From: DATLGB01 sp038232275
Lineage (GTDB): Bacteria; Actinomycetota; Thermoleophilia; Solirubrobacterales; Solirubrobacteraceae
NCBI GenBank assembly: GCA_038232275.1
Contig: JBBSIC010000008.1
Span: forward strand, 1 to 64,000
Length of the DNA stretch: 64,000 bases
Direction: 5' to 3'
Shown: positions 27,129 to 38,129 of the stretch, piece by piece
Layout: each line of letters opens with the position of its first letter
Position numbering within the stretch: the stretch's first letter is position 1
Notes under the pieces: model-generated
What the model was told of the DNA's origin: nothing
Seen by the model: only the letters and a program-made list of their open reading frames with translations
The model's database searches: none
Position numbers and translations under genes: made by a program

Positions 27129-28004
27129 ATGCGCTGCGCCTGCATCGACATCGGGTCGAACACCACGCGCGTGCTCGTCGCCGACGTCGAGGGCGGCGTG
27201 CTGCGCGAGGTGGTGTGCGAGAAGGCGTTCACCCGCCTGGGCACCGCATTGCGCCGGACCGGCGCGCTGCCACCCGAGGCGATGGCGGCCGTCGCCGACG
27301 TCGTCGCGGTCCAGACGGCCGTCGCGCGCTCGCTCGGCGCCGGGTGCCTGCGCGTCGTCGCGACCGCCGCGATCCGCGCGGCGTCCAACCGCGACGCGCT
27401 CGTGCGGGCCGTTCGCGAGCGCGCCGGCGTCGAGGTCGAGATCCTCGGGGCCGCGGACGAGGCGCACTTCGCGTTCGCCGGCGGCACCCACGCCCATCGG
27501 ACCCGGCTGGAGGGGCGCGTCGCGGTCGTCGACGTCGGCGGCGGCTCGTCGGAGATCGCCGTCGGGCGCCTGGCGGACGGCGTCGAGTGGTCGATCTCGA
27601 TTGCCCTGGGGTCGAGCTCGCTGGCCGACGAGCACCTGCGCTCGGACCCCCCCGCGGCCGACGAGCTCGCGGCCGCCGGCCGGGCCGCCGCCGCGATGTT
27701 CGCGACGTTGACGCCGCCCCCGGTCGACGCCGCCGTCGCCGTCGGCGGCAGCGCGACCTCGATGGCCCGGCTGGCCGGCGACCGGATCGATCCGGCGACG
27801 GTCGCCCACGCGCTGGAGCTCCTCGCCTCGCGGACCCGCGGCGACGTGGCCGCCCAGCACGGGCTCGACCCTGAGCGCGTGCGGCTGCTGCCCGCCGGCC
27901 TGCAGATCCTCGGCGCGGCCGCCGCGCGCCTGGGCCATCCGCTCGTGGTCGGCGAGGGCGGGCTGCGCGAGGGCGTGTGCCTGGCGATCGCCGCGGCGCG
28001 TTGA
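27129..28004 (+). CDS. ppx: Ppx/GppA exopolyphosphatase-family protein
   Basis: Expected to hydrolyse polyphosphate or pppGpp. The short 291-residue form contains only the two ASKHA domains: CIDIGSNTTRVLVAD at the N-terminus, VVATAAIRAASNRD near 78, and VVDVGGGSSEIAVG near 135. ATG 27129 is 15 bases from the divergent ABC gene, so the promoters overlap. It is followed by ppk after a 49-base gap containing a Pho box, giving a degradation/synthesis pair for polyphosphate. Confidence 0.88.
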   Translation: MRCACIDIGSNTTRVLVADVEGGVLREVVCEKAFTRLGTALRRTGALPPEAMAAVADVVAVQTAVARSLGAGCLRVVATAAIRAASNRDALVRAVRERAGVEVEILGAADEAHFAFAGGTHAHRTRLEGRVAVVDVGGGSSEIAVGRLADGVEWSISIALGSSSLADEHLRSDPPAADELAAAGRAAAAMFATLTPPPVDAAVAVGGSATSMARLAGDRIDPATVAHALELLASRTRGDVAAQHGLDPERVRLLPAGLQILGAAAARLGHPLVVGEGGLREGVCLAIAAAR

Positions 28005-28010
28005 CAAAAC

Positions 28011-28032
28011 GGTCACAAATCGTTCACACGGC
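28011..28032 (+). promoter_or_regulatory. Pho box upstream of ppk
   Basis: Two half-sites, GGTCACAAATC and GTTCACACGGC, lie head to tail with their TCAC cores exactly 11 bases apart, 22 bases before the ppk start. This is the direct-repeat form described for actinobacterial PhoP boxes. Phosphate control of ppk is therefore likely but inferred. Confidence 0.65.
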
Positions 28033-28053
28033 CGCCAGTACCATCGCCTCCGC

Positions 28054-30156
28054 ATGTCCGATCTCGCGACCCGCCCCGACTCCCAGGAAGAGTCGCGTCC
28101 CCTCGCCAAGCCCGAGCTGTACTTCAACCGCGAGCTCTCGTGGCTGGACTTCGACGACCGGGTCCTGCAGCTGGCCGAGGACGGGCGCACGCCGCTGCTG
28201 GAGCGGCTGAAGTTCTGCGCGATCTGGTCGAAGAACCTCGACGAGTTCTTCATGGTCCGCGTCGCCGGGCTGCACGACATGGTCGACGCCGGCATCGACT
28301 CCCCGGGCAAGGACGGGCTCAACGCCGCGGGCACCATCGAGCGCATCCGCGCGGTCGTCGCCGGCCAGCATGCGCGCGCCTCGGACGCCCTGGCCGCGAC
28401 GATCATCCCCGCCCTGCGCGAGCGCGGCCTGGGCATCCTGCACCTCGACCAGGTCAGCGCCGAGGAGCGCGAGCAGCTCGAGGAGCGCTTCCTGCGCCAG
28501 GTCTTCCCGGTCCTCACCCCGCTCGCCGTGGGCCTCGGGCGCCCGTTTCCGTACATCTCGAATCTCTCCCTGTCGCTCGCCGTGCGGGTGCGCGACCCCG
28601 CCACGGGCCAGGAGCTGCTCGCCCGCGTGAAGGTGCCCAAGGAGATGCTGCCGCGCTTCATGCCGGTCGACGGGGGTCACTGCTTCGTGCCCGTCGAGGA
28701 GATGATCGCGGCGAACCTCGAGCGGCTCTTCGAGGGCATGGAGATCCTCGAGCACACGATGTTCCGCGTCACCCGAGACGCCGACTTCACGGTCGGCGAC
28801 GAGGCGGACGACCTGCTGCAGGCGGTCGAGACCGAGCTGCGCCGCCGCCGCTTCGGCGAGGTCGTGCGCCTCGAGGTGCAGGCCGGGATGGGCGACGCGA
28901 TCCACACCCAGCTCGTCGAGGCGCTCGGCGTCGAGGAGGGCGACGTCATGGAGGTCGAGGGGCTGATGGACCTCGGCGACCTGATGGACGTCTACGGCAC
29001 CCCGGGCTTCAGCGACCTGCGCGACCCGGCCTGGCACCCCGTCACGCAGCCGCGGCTGATCGCGGAGGAGGACGCCGAGCCCGACGTCATGGGCGCGATG
29101 CGCCGCGGCGACATCCTCGTCCACCATCCCTACGACTCGTTCGTCAGCTCGGTCCAGCGGCTGATCGAGCAGGCGGCGGACGACGACGACGTGCTCGCGA
29201 TCAAGCTCACCGTGTACCGCACGAGCGACGACACGCCGCTCGTCCCGACGCTGATCCGGGCCTCGGAGCGGGGCAAGCAGGCGGTCTGCATGGTCGAGCT
29301 CAAGGCCCGCTTCGACGAGCAGGCCAACGTCCGCTGGGCGCGCAAGCTCGAGGAGGCGGGCGTCCACGTCGTCTACGGCCTCCCGGCGCTCAAGACCCAC
29401 GCCAAGTGCGTGCTGATCGTCCGGCGCGAGGGCGACGGCGTGCGCCACTACGTGCACGTGGGAACGGGCAACTACCACCAGAAGACCGCCCGGCTGTACA
29501 CCGACTTCGGTCTGTTCACCTGCGATCCGGACATCGGCGCCGACGTCGCGGACATGTTCAACGGCCTCACGGGCTTTGCACGCCAGCGCCGCTACCGGCG
29601 GGTGCTCGTGGCGCCGGCCTTCCTGCGCGACGGGATCCTGAAGGAGATCGAGCAGACCGTGCAGGCGCACGAGGCCGGCAAGCCCGCCCGCATCGCGATG
29701 AAGATGAACTCGCTGGTCGACGGCGCCTGCATCCGCGCGCTCTACGAGGCGTCGGTCGCCGGCGTCCAGGTCGACCTCAACGTGCGCGGCATCTGCTGCC
29801 TGCGGCCGGGCGTGGAGGGCGTGTCGGAGAACATCCGCGTGGTGTCCGTCGTCGACCGCTTCCTCGAGCACTCCCGCGTCTACGGCTTCCAGCGCGACGG
29901 CGGGTGGTCGGTCTGGATCGGCTCCGCCGACCTGATGCCGCGCAACCTCGACACCCGCGTCGAGCTGCTCGCGCCGATCGGCGAGCAGGCCCTGCGCGAC
30001 GAACTGCTCGACAGCGTGGAGCGCTGCCTGGCCGACGACACCTACGGCTGGGACCTGCTTCCGGACGGCCGGTGGGAGCGCCGCACGCCGGCCGAGGGCG
30101 ACCGCAGCAGCGTCCAGCGCGAGCTCATGGCCAAGCACGGCGAGCACGCGACCTGA
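28054..30156 (+). CDS. ppk: Polyphosphate kinase 1
   Basis: Makes polyphosphate from ATP, reversibly. The 700-residue protein is of standard PPK1 length with the four domains in order: N-terminal ELYFNRELSWLDFDDRV, head domain, then two phospholipase-D-like catalytic domains. KTHAKCVLIVRREGD near 448 carries the phosphorylated-histidine HxK motif, followed by GTGNYHQKTARLYTD; the second domain has RNLDTRVELLAPI. ATG 28054 is the first plausible start after the Pho box. Confidence 0.96.
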   Translation: MSDLATRPDSQEESRPLAKPELYFNRELSWLDFDDRVLQLAEDGRTPLLERLKFCAIWSKNLDEFFMVRVAGLHDMVDAGIDSPGKDGLNAAGTIERIRAVVAGQHARASDALAATIIPALRERGLGILHLDQVSAEEREQLEERFLRQVFPVLTPLAVGLGRPFPYISNLSLSLAVRVRDPATGQELLARVKVPKEMLPRFMPVDGGHCFVPVEEMIAANLERLFEGMEILEHTMFRVTRDADFTVGDEADDLLQAVETELRRRRFGEVVRLEVQAGMGDAIHTQLVEALGVEEGDVMEVEGLMDLGDLMDVYGTPGFSDLRDPAWHPVTQPRLIAEEDAEPDVMGAMRRGDILVHHPYDSFVSSVQRLIEQAADDDDVLAIKLTVYRTSDDTPLVPTLIRASERGKQAVCMVELKARFDEQANVRWARKLEEAGVHVVYGLPALKTHAKCVLIVRREGDGVRHYVHVGTGNYHQKTARLYTDFGLFTCDPDIGADVADMFNGLTGFARQRRYRRVLVAPAFLRDGILKEIEQTVQAHEAGKPARIAMKMNSLVDGACIRALYEASVAGVQVDLNVRGICCLRPGVEGVSENIRVVSVVDRFLEHSRVYGFQRDGGWSVWIGSADLMPRNLDTRVELLAPIGEQALRDELLDSVERCLADDTYGWDLLPDGRWERRTPAEGDRSSVQRELMAKHGEHAT

Positions 30157-30201
30157 GCACACGCTGAAAGGGGAGCGCCCTAAAGCCGCGAACACGGTGC
30201 G

Positions 30202-31056
30202 ATGCGCCGTGCCGCCGCATTCGTCGTCGCCATGCTCGCGCTCGCCGCCCCGGCCGCGGCCCGGGCCCGCGTGTCTCCGAACGCTGCCGCCCTGCAGGTG
30301 GCTCTGCGCGCGACGGCGGACTACGCTGGGGACGTGGACGGGATTCGCGGGCCCGGCACGCGCGGCGCCGTGCGCCGCTTCCAGGCGCGCCACGGGCTCG
30401 CGGCCGACGGCGTCGCCGGGCCGGCGACGCGCCGAGCGCTCGGCCGGCGCGGGCGGCCGCGGTGGGGCAGCCGGACGATCACGCGCGGCGCGCGCGGCTG
30501 GGACGTGGCCTACCTCCAGTTCCAGCTCAGCCGCCACGGCTTCCCGAACGGGGGCATCGACGGGGGCTTCGGCGACCACGCGATCAACGCGCTCCGGCGC
30601 TTTCAGGCCTTCGCCGGGCTGGCCGCCGACGGCGTGGCCGGGCCGGCCACGCGCCGCGCGCTGACCACACCGCCGCCGCAGTCGCCGCTGCGCTTCTACC
30701 GCCCGCTGACGGTGGCGATCGGCGACCGCTTCGGCCCCCGCGGGGCGACCTTCCATCCCGGCCTGGACTTCCCGGCCGCGCCCGGGACGCGCATCGGGGC
30801 CGCCGGCCGAGGATGCGTGAGCTACGTCGGCTACGACCCCGGCGGCTACGGCAACCTCGTCATCATCCGACACCGGCTCGGCCTGGTGACGATGTACGCG
30901 CACCTGTCCGCGTTCGGCGTGCGCCAGGGCCAGTGCGTCACGGGCCACGACTTCATCGGGCGGGTCGGCTCGACCGGCCTCTCGACCGGGCCGCACCTGC
31001 ACTTCGAGATCCGCGTCCGCGGCGCGGCCGTCGACCCGGCCCGCGCGTTGTTATGA
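30202..31056 (+). CDS. Secreted M23 metallopeptidase with two peptidoglycan-binding domains
   Basis: A 284-residue exported cell-wall endopeptidase. Signal peptide about 1-24; two PG_binding_1 domains (about 28-75 and 100-150), each with an RRFQAxxGLAADGVAGPATRRAL repeat; a C-terminal LytM/M23 domain with the zinc ligands in FHPGLDFP, MYAHLS and HLHFEIRV. The catalytic residues appear complete. It probably cleaves peptidoglycan cross-links during growth. It follows ppk by 45 bases. Confidence 0.88.
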   Translation: MRRAAAFVVAMLALAAPAAARARVSPNAAALQVALRATADYAGDVDGIRGPGTRGAVRRFQARHGLAADGVAGPATRRALGRRGRPRWGSRTITRGARGWDVAYLQFQLSRHGFPNGGIDGGFGDHAINALRRFQAFAGLAADGVAGPATRRALTTPPPQSPLRFYRPLTVAIGDRFGPRGATFHPGLDFPAAPGTRIGAAGRGCVSYVGYDPGGYGNLVIIRHRLGLVTMYAHLSAFGVRQGQCVTGHDFIGRVGSTGLSTGPHLHFEIRVRGAAVDPARALL

Positions 31057-31077
31057 GCAGATGGCACAATCGCGCGC

Positions 31078-31467
31078 ATGAGCGGCTTCACGATCGAGAA
31101 CCTCGCCAACGTCGAGGACTCCGCACCCAAGTTCGGCCACCAGGACAGCCAGGAGGCGCGCTTTGCCCGCGGCGCCCTCGAGGCCGACTCGCTCGGCCTG
31201 TCCTATCACCGCGTCAAGCCCGACAAGCACCAGGGCTTCGGGCATCGCCACGACAAGGCCGAGGAGGTCTACGTGGTGCTCTCGGGCTCGGGACGGGTCA
31301 AGCTCGGCGACGAGATCCGCGACGTCGGCCCGCTCGACGCGATCCGCGTCGCCCCCGCGGTGCCGCGCGCCTTCGCCGCCGGCCCGGACGGCCTCGAGCT
31401 CGTCGCCTTCGGCCCCCACCACGAGGGCGACGGCGAGCTGCTGCCGGACTTCTGGCCGCAGGACTGA
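31078..31467 (+). CDS. Cupin-domain protein
   Basis: A 129-residue single cupin barrel. Motif 1 is FGHRHDKAEEVYVVLSGSG (two His, one Glu as metal ligands) and motif 2 is DAIRVAPAVPRAFAAG. The barrel would bind a metal, but the activity is unknown. A CACAAT hexamer about 10 bases upstream of ATG 31078 could be its promoter. Confidence 0.75.
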   Translation: MSGFTIENLANVEDSAPKFGHQDSQEARFARGALEADSLGLSYHRVKPDKHQGFGHRHDKAEEVYVVLSGSGRVKLGDEIRDVGPLDAIRVAPAVPRAFAAGPDGLELVAFGPHHEGDGELLPDFWPQD

Positions 31468-31490
31468 GAAGCGGCTCGCTTCCTGGGAGC

Positions 31491-33152
31491 TCAGCGTACG
31501 CGGACGACGGCGGACCGCGTCACGCCGTCGTCGTAGGGCCAGCCGCTGCGCCCGCCGATGAGCACGTGGATGCGGAAGCTGTGCCCGCGCGAGGCCGCGC
31601 TGCCGAAGCGGTAGGTGAGCCTGAAGCGCCCCGACCGGCTCGCGTGCCCGCGCTTGAACGGGCGGTAGCCGAAGCCGCCCGTGCGGCCCTCCGCGACCAC
31701 GCGGACGGCGCCCGGCGGATGCGCGCCGCGCAGGCGCCCGCGCAGCACGAGCCGCTGGCCGAGGGCGACGGAGCGCGGCGCGCTCAGGCTGCCGGCGGCG
31801 CGCACGTGCAACAGGACGCGGTCCATGGCCGCGAAGCGCGCGTCGAGCGCGTGCGAGACCCAGCCGACCTGCAGCACCCGTGAGGCGGCGCTCTTCGCCT
31901 TGAAGCTGTAGCGGCCGTGGGCACCGGTCATGACCGCCCCGCGCGTGACGTAGCGATCCTTGGTGACGTCGCGGGTCAGGACGAGCAGCCGCGCGCCCGC
32001 GATCGGCTGGCCCGAGGCGTTGAGCAGGCGCCCCCGCACGGTCGGCCGCTCGCCGTAGTCCACCGTGCGCCGCCCCGAGCGGCCCGTCGTGAAGCCCGCC
32101 GTCAGCCTGCCCGTCTCGGTCGCGCCCGCCCCGTTCAGCGGGCCCCGGTCCGACGGCGTGGCCACGTCGACGGTGAACGGGCCCGCGTCGCGCGCGTTGC
32201 CCGCGGCGTCGAGCACCCGCACGACGAGCCGGCGCTGTCCGACCTGCAGGCTGCTCGCCCGGACGGTCTCGCCGGAGAGCGGCGGGCACGGGACCACCAG
32301 GCGATAGGAGCAGCCCGCCTTGGCGTCGGTGAGCGTCGCGCCCGAGTCATAGACCTCACTGCCGACGATCACCGGCGCGCCGGCCGTCACGTCGAGCAGC
32401 TGCACGGCCTTGATGCCCGAGTTGTCCGCGGCGCTGAGCGTCACGGGGTCCGACCCGCTGCGCGGGCCCCCGGTGAGCAGCCCCGAGGCGGAGACGGTGA
32501 CCGTGGGAGCGGACGGATCGTCGAGCGTCACGACCGCGCCGCGCAGGCCGTTGAAGACACGGCCGGCGGCCGCGATCCCGCACGGGCTGCTGCGGTTGAA
32601 GCAGCCGACGCCGAGCGACAGGGACCTGGCGCCGCCGCCGTAGCCGCCCAGCGACGCGAACGACGCGCGCGTCACGACCTGCGGTCCCACCGTGACCGCG
32701 TGCGCCGGATATCCGTACCAGAGCTGCTGCGCGTCCAGGCGCGTGCGCGTCGCGTCGAGGTAGTTGCCGGCGCCCGCGAACACGGTGCTCCCGAGCGCGT
32801 AGTCCGCGTAGTACCGGTGGTGATTGGAGACGGCCGGGTTCTTGTAGATCAGCTCCCGGTCGATGCGGAAGTCGGCGATCGTGGTCCCAGACGGTGCGTT
32901 GAAGGTCAGGGCGGCCGCCTGGTCGTTCGGCGTCGCGGCGCCGCCCGGGACGGAGACCGAGATCGGATCGTCGGGCATCGGGCAGGACAGGTCGGACTTC
33001 GCCCCGGCGACGGCGCCCGTCGCGGTCCAGGACTTGTTGTCGTAGACCTTGCCGTTGGCCGAGCAGGCGTACACGGGGTAGGTCCCGGCGTGGGCGGCGG
33101 ATGCGGAGAGCGCCGCGCTCAACAGTGCGGTGACGAGCACGACGCGCCTCAT
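31491..33152 (-). CDS. Secreted multi-domain surface protein, function unknown
   Basis: A 553-residue exported protein with a clear signal peptide (MRRVVLVTALLSAALSASA) that fixes the start at ATG 33152. A lectin-like N-terminal half (about 22-230) includes DFRIDRELIYKNP and LGVGCFNRSSPC. Two or three Ig-like beta domains follow, including VRGRLLNASGQPIAGARLLVL (carboxypeptidase-regulatory-like fold) and LRGRLRGAHPPGAV. The architecture is common among Thermoleophilia secreted proteins (recollection, not tested). Adhesion or sensing are possible roles. Confidence 0.72.
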   Translation of the reverse strand: MRRVVLVTALLSAALSASAAHAGTYPVYACSANGKVYDNKSWTATGAVAGAKSDLSCPMPDDPISVSVPGGAATPNDQAAALTFNAPSGTTIADFRIDRELIYKNPAVSNHHRYYADYALGSTVFAGAGNYLDATRTRLDAQQLWYGYPAHAVTVGPQVVTRASFASLGGYGGGARSLSLGVGCFNRSSPCGIAAAGRVFNGLRGAVVTLDDPSAPTVTVSASGLLTGGPRSGSDPVTLSAADNSGIKAVQLLDVTAGAPVIVGSEVYDSGATLTDAKAGCSYRLVVPCPPLSGETVRASSLQVGQRRLVVRVLDAAGNARDAGPFTVDVATPSDRGPLNGAGATETGRLTAGFTTGRSGRRTVDYGERPTVRGRLLNASGQPIAGARLLVLTRDVTKDRYVTRGAVMTGAHGRYSFKAKSAASRVLQVGWVSHALDARFAAMDRVLLHVRAAGSLSAPRSVALGQRLVLRGRLRGAHPPGAVRVVAEGRTGGFGYRPFKRGHASRSGRFRLTYRFGSAASRGHSFRIHVLIGGRSGWPYDDGVTRSAVVRVR

Positions 33153-33298
33153 GCGGGTGCGGCCCAGCCGCGCCTCGGGCGTCAGGCCGTCGGCGAGGGG
33201 GAGGCCGACGCCCACGGGCGCCGCGCGGCGGTGGGAGAGCGGCATCATCAGGTCCAACCCGCGGCCTTGCCCGACGATGCGCACTCCGCACCCGGGGA

Positions 33299-33577
33299 CT
33301 ACCAGCCGCCGCGCTCGTCGGCGTGCGCCATGCGCTCCTTGTCGATCGCCTTGCGGTCGTCCTTGCGCTTCTCGAGCCGCCACATCACCAGCGACGCGAG
33401 CAGGATGAACAGGGGGAAGCCGCCGATCACGATGAAGCCGGCGATCGTGACATCGAGGTCCGAGGTCTCGCCCCACCAGCCCTGGCCGTGGTCGTTGGCG
33501 GAGTCGGCGAGGGCGAGCGGGGCGAAGGCCATCAGGGCGACGGCGCTGAGCAGCAGGGAGGTTGAAAGGCGCTTCAT
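33299..33577 (-). CDS. Small membrane protein, function unknown
   Basis: Ninety-two residues: a signal-like helix (1-24), a short acidic/tryptophan-containing segment (HGQGWWGETSD), a transmembrane helix (about 45-66) and a charged cytoplasmic tail. ATG 33577 lies 11 bases after a TATGAT -10-like hexamer on the minus strand. It is divergent from the ABC-F gene. No family recognised. Confidence 0.6.
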   Translation of the reverse strand: MKRLSTSLLLSAVALMAFAPLALADSANDHGQGWWGETSDLDVTIAGFIVIGGFPLFILLASLVMWRLEKRKDDRKAIDKERMAHADERGGW

Positions 33578-33611
33578 GAGCGGATCGGATCATACCTACC
33601 CTCAGTGGCCC

Positions 33612-35486
<1,875 letters not shown>

Positions 35487-35487
35487 C

Positions 35488-35509
35488 GTTCACACCCTGA
35501 TAACCGCGG
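35488..35509 (+). promoter_or_regulatory. Degenerate Pho-box-like repeat
   Basis: GTTCACACCCT is followed 11 bases on by GATAACCGCGG, a good half-site plus a weak one (TAAC for TCAC). It lies 29 bases before the receiver-less regulator. Confidence 0.4.
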
Positions 35510-35537
35510 ATCGTCGCAGCCTCGCGAGGGTGGGGGC

Positions 35538-35933
35538 ATGTCGGATGTCGTCTATCGGGCCGCGGATCTCGAGATCCGGCCCGACGAGCACCTCGCGCTC
35601 GCGCGCGGCCCGGCCGCGCTCGCGCGCGGCCGGGCGCTGACGCTCTCGGTCCGCGAGCTGCAGCTGCTCGCCGCGCTCGCCCGGCGGGAGAACCGGGTTC
35701 TGAGCCGCGCCGAACTCTACGAGACCGTCTGGGGCGGCGGCCTGCGCGGCGACGATCGCTCAGTCGACGTCTACGTGCACAAGCTGCGCGCCAAGCTCGC
35801 GGACGCCCTCCCCGAGTGGCGCTTCATCCACACGCACTTCGGCTTCGGCTACCGCTTCGCGGCCGAGTCGGTATTCACACCCTTTTCACACGGCGACCAC
35901 AGCCCGGTAACAGGCTCAGCCCCGGCTCCCTGA
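35538..35933 (+). CDS. Receiver-less OmpR/PhoB-type winged-helix regulator
   Basis: A 131-residue protein made only of the Trans_reg_C DNA-binding domain: LTLSVRELQLLAALARR, VLSRAELYETVWG, RSVDVYVHKLRAKL and FIHTHFGFGYRFAAE. The phospho-acceptor domain is absent, so it cannot be controlled by phosphorylation in the usual way. Its recognition helix and wing closely resemble those of the complete response regulator at 40640, on the other side of the pst operon. The last 20 residues are encoded by the region containing the pstS Pho box. Confidence 0.82.
   Translation: MSDVVYRAADLEIRPDEHLALARGPAALARGRALTLSVRELQLLAALARRENRVLSRAELYETVWGGGLRGDDRSVDVYVHKLRAKLADALPEWRFIHTHFGFGYRFAAESVFTPFSHGDHSPVTGSAPAP
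35873..35894 (+). promoter_or_regulatory. Pho box upstream of pstS
   Basis: ATTCACACCCT and TTTCACACGGC are head-to-tail half-sites with TCAC cores 11 bases apart. They overlap the 3' end of the preceding gene and end about 80 bases before the pstS start, where PhoP-type activators usually bind. Confidence 0.65.
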
Positions 35934-35975
35934 GACCGTGATCGAGACATGAACGAACAGATCAGGAAAGGCCCG

Positions 35976-37104
35976 ATGAACCTCACCCGCTTCCTGCCCG
36001 CCGTCGCCTCGTGCGCCGTGCTGGCTTCCGGCGTGGCGGCCTGTGGCTCCAGCTCCTCCAGCTCGGACACCGGCAGCAACGCCTCCACCAGCAACTCGAG
36101 CACCGCGGCGGACACCGCCGGCGGCACGGTCAACGGCGCGGGCTCGACCTTCGCGGCGCCGGTCTACCAGCAGTGGGGCTCAGACCTCAAGAGCAGGAAC
36201 ATCACGGTCAACTACCAGCCGGTGGGCTCGGGCGCCGGGATCGCGGCCCTGGCGCAGGGCACGGCGCAGTTCGCCGGATCAGACCCCGCCCTGGCCTCCG
36301 AGGACAAGGCGACCCTCAAGAAGGGCAAGCCGGTCCAGATCCCGATGTTCTTCGGGGCCATCACGGCGTCCTACAACGTCTCGGGCGTCAAGAGCGGCGT
36401 CAAGCTCGACGGCCAGACGCTGGCCGACATCTTCCAGGCCAAGATCACCAACTGGGACGACCCGGCGATCGCCAAGCTGAACTCGGGCACGAAGCTGCCG
36501 TCCGGGAGGATCACGGTCGTGCACCGCTCCGACGAGTCCGGCACGACGAAGGGCTTCACGACCTTCCTCGCCGGCGAGAGCGCGGCCTGGAAGTCCAAGG
36601 TCGGCGCCGACAAGACGGTCAAGTGGCCGACGGGCACGGGCGCGAGGGGCAACGACGGCGTCGCCGCCGCGATCAAGCAGACGGACGGCTCGATCGGGTA
36701 CGTCGAGCAGGCCTAACGCCCTGCAGAACGACTTCTCGGTCGCCTCGATCAAGAACAAGGCCGGGAGCTTCATCGCCCCCGAGCTCGCGTCGACCTCCGC
36801 CGCCGGCGAGGGCCTGCAGATTCCGGCGGATCTCGGCATCTCGACGATCAACGCGCCCGGCAAGACCGCCTACCCGATCACCTCGCAGACCTTCGTGGAC
36901 ACCTACCAGGACCCCTGCAAGGCGCTCGGCATGAGCAAGGGCGACGCGACCGCGATGGCCGCGTTCGTCAACTACGGCCTCACCGACGGCCAGGCGCAGC
37001 TCGGGCAGCTCAAGTACGCGAAGCTGCCGGACGCGCTGCTGTCGAAGTCCCAGGCCGCGCTGAAGTCGCTCACCTGCAACGGGAGCCCGCTCGGCGGATC
37101 CTGA
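35976..37104 (+). pseudogene. pstS: Phosphate-binding lipoprotein PstS, frameshifted
   Basis: Periplasmic-side phosphate receptor of the Pst importer. ATG 35976 is preceded by AGGAAAGG, and the protein starts with a signal ending in a lipobox (GVAACGS), a Ser/Thr-rich linker, then NGAGSTFAAPVYQQW, SDPAL and HRSDESGTTKGFTTFL, all typical of PstS. The frame ends at TAA 36715-36717 just after IGYVEQA. The remaining family sequence continues in the +1 frame (ALQNDFSVASIKNKAGSF to LKSLTCNGSPLGGS, stop 37104). TAAC where relatives would have a Tyr codon (TAC) suggests one inserted A. Either a real mutation or a sequence error; the downstream operon looks intact. Confidence 0.85.
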
Positions 37105-38129
37105 TGGCAGTCGAGACGCCTCCGTCCTCCGTCGTCGTGCACCGCGGCCGCTCCGTCCTGGAGCGGCCGCCGGCGGCTCGGCTGCCGGACCGCGTCCTGA
37201 AGTGGACCCTGACCGGGCTGGCCGGCGGGATCCTGGCCGTGATCGGCTTCTTCTTCGTCCGGCTGATCGTCGAGGCCAATCCCGCGCTGTCGCGCTTCGG
37301 CGTCTTCGGCTTCGCGTTCGACGGCAACTGGGATGTCTCGCGCTCCATCTACGGCGCGCTGCCGCTCGTGGCCGGGACGCTGATCACCTCCGCGATCGCC
37401 CTGCTGATCGGCGTGCCGGTGGCCCTCGCCACGGCCGTCTTCGTCACCGAGCTGTGCCCGCGGCGCCTGCGCGGGCCGCTGACCATCATGGTCGAGCTGC
37501 TGGCCGCGGTCCCGTCGGTCGTCTACGGCCTGTGGGGCGTCTTCGTGCTCGTCCCGCACCTCAAGGGCGCCGAGCAGTGGTTCGGCCGCACCTTCGACTT
37601 CGTGCCCTTCGTCGGCCCGGATGTCCCGGGGCCCAACTACTTCATCGCGGGCCTGATCCTCGCGATCATGATCGTCCCGATCGTCTCGGCGATCAGCCGC
37701 GAGGTCATCTCCACGGTGCCCGTCGAGCAGAAGGAGGCCGCGCTCGCGCTCGGCGCGACGCGCTGGGAGATGATCCGCACGGCGGTCCTGCCCTACTCGC
37801 GCTCCGGCATCACCGGTGCCGCGATGCTCGGCCTCGGCCGCGCGATCGGCGAGACGATCGCCGTCACGCTGGTGATCGGCAACGCCCCGGTGATCGGCCA
37901 CACGATCTTCTCGCAGGGCTACACGCTCGCCGCCGTGATCGCCAACGAGTTCGGCGAGGCCGCCAACAACGAGCTGCATCGCGCGGCGCTGATCGCGGCC
38001 GGCCTCGTGTTGTTCGTGCTCACGCTGCTGGTCAACGTCGCCGCCCGCGCCTTCGTGGTGCGCGGCAGGCGCGATCGCCAGGGAGGCGTCCCGGGTCCGC
38101 TCACGGCCAGCGCCGCCGCGGGGGTGTGA
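37104..38129 (+). CDS. pstC: Phosphate ABC transporter permease PstC
   Basis: Inner-membrane subunit, 341 residues, six predicted helices after a 40-residue cytoplasmic N-terminus. The permease signature is EKEAALALGATRWEMIRTAVLP-like: EQKEAALALGATRWEM near 212, followed by GLGRAIGETIAVTLVIGN. ATG 37104 shares one base with the pstS stop. It works with PstA and PstB. Confidence 0.94.
   Translation: MAVETPPSSVVVHRGRSVLERPPAARLPDRVLKWTLTGLAGGILAVIGFFFVRLIVEANPALSRFGVFGFAFDGNWDVSRSIYGALPLVAGTLITSAIALLIGVPVALATAVFVTELCPRRLRGPLTIMVELLAAVPSVVYGLWGVFVLVPHLKGAEQWFGRTFDFVPFVGPDVPGPNYFIAGLILAIMIVPIVSAISREVISTVPVEQKEAALALGATRWEMIRTAVLPYSRSGITGAAMLGLGRAIGETIAVTLVIGNAPVIGHTIFSQGYTLAAVIANEFGEAANNELHRAALIAAGLVLFVLTLLVNVAARAFVVRGRRDRQGGVPGPLTASAAAGV

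Noticed and set aside
28024..31002. Open frame of 992 codons antisense to ppk and the M23 gene
   Set aside because: Both plus-strand genes have complete family motifs; the antisense frame shows none.
36700..36730. Programmed +1 frameshifting in pstS
   Set aside because: No Shine-Dalgarno-like stimulator or slippery codon stands out and PstS is not known to use recoding; mutation or sequence error is simpler.
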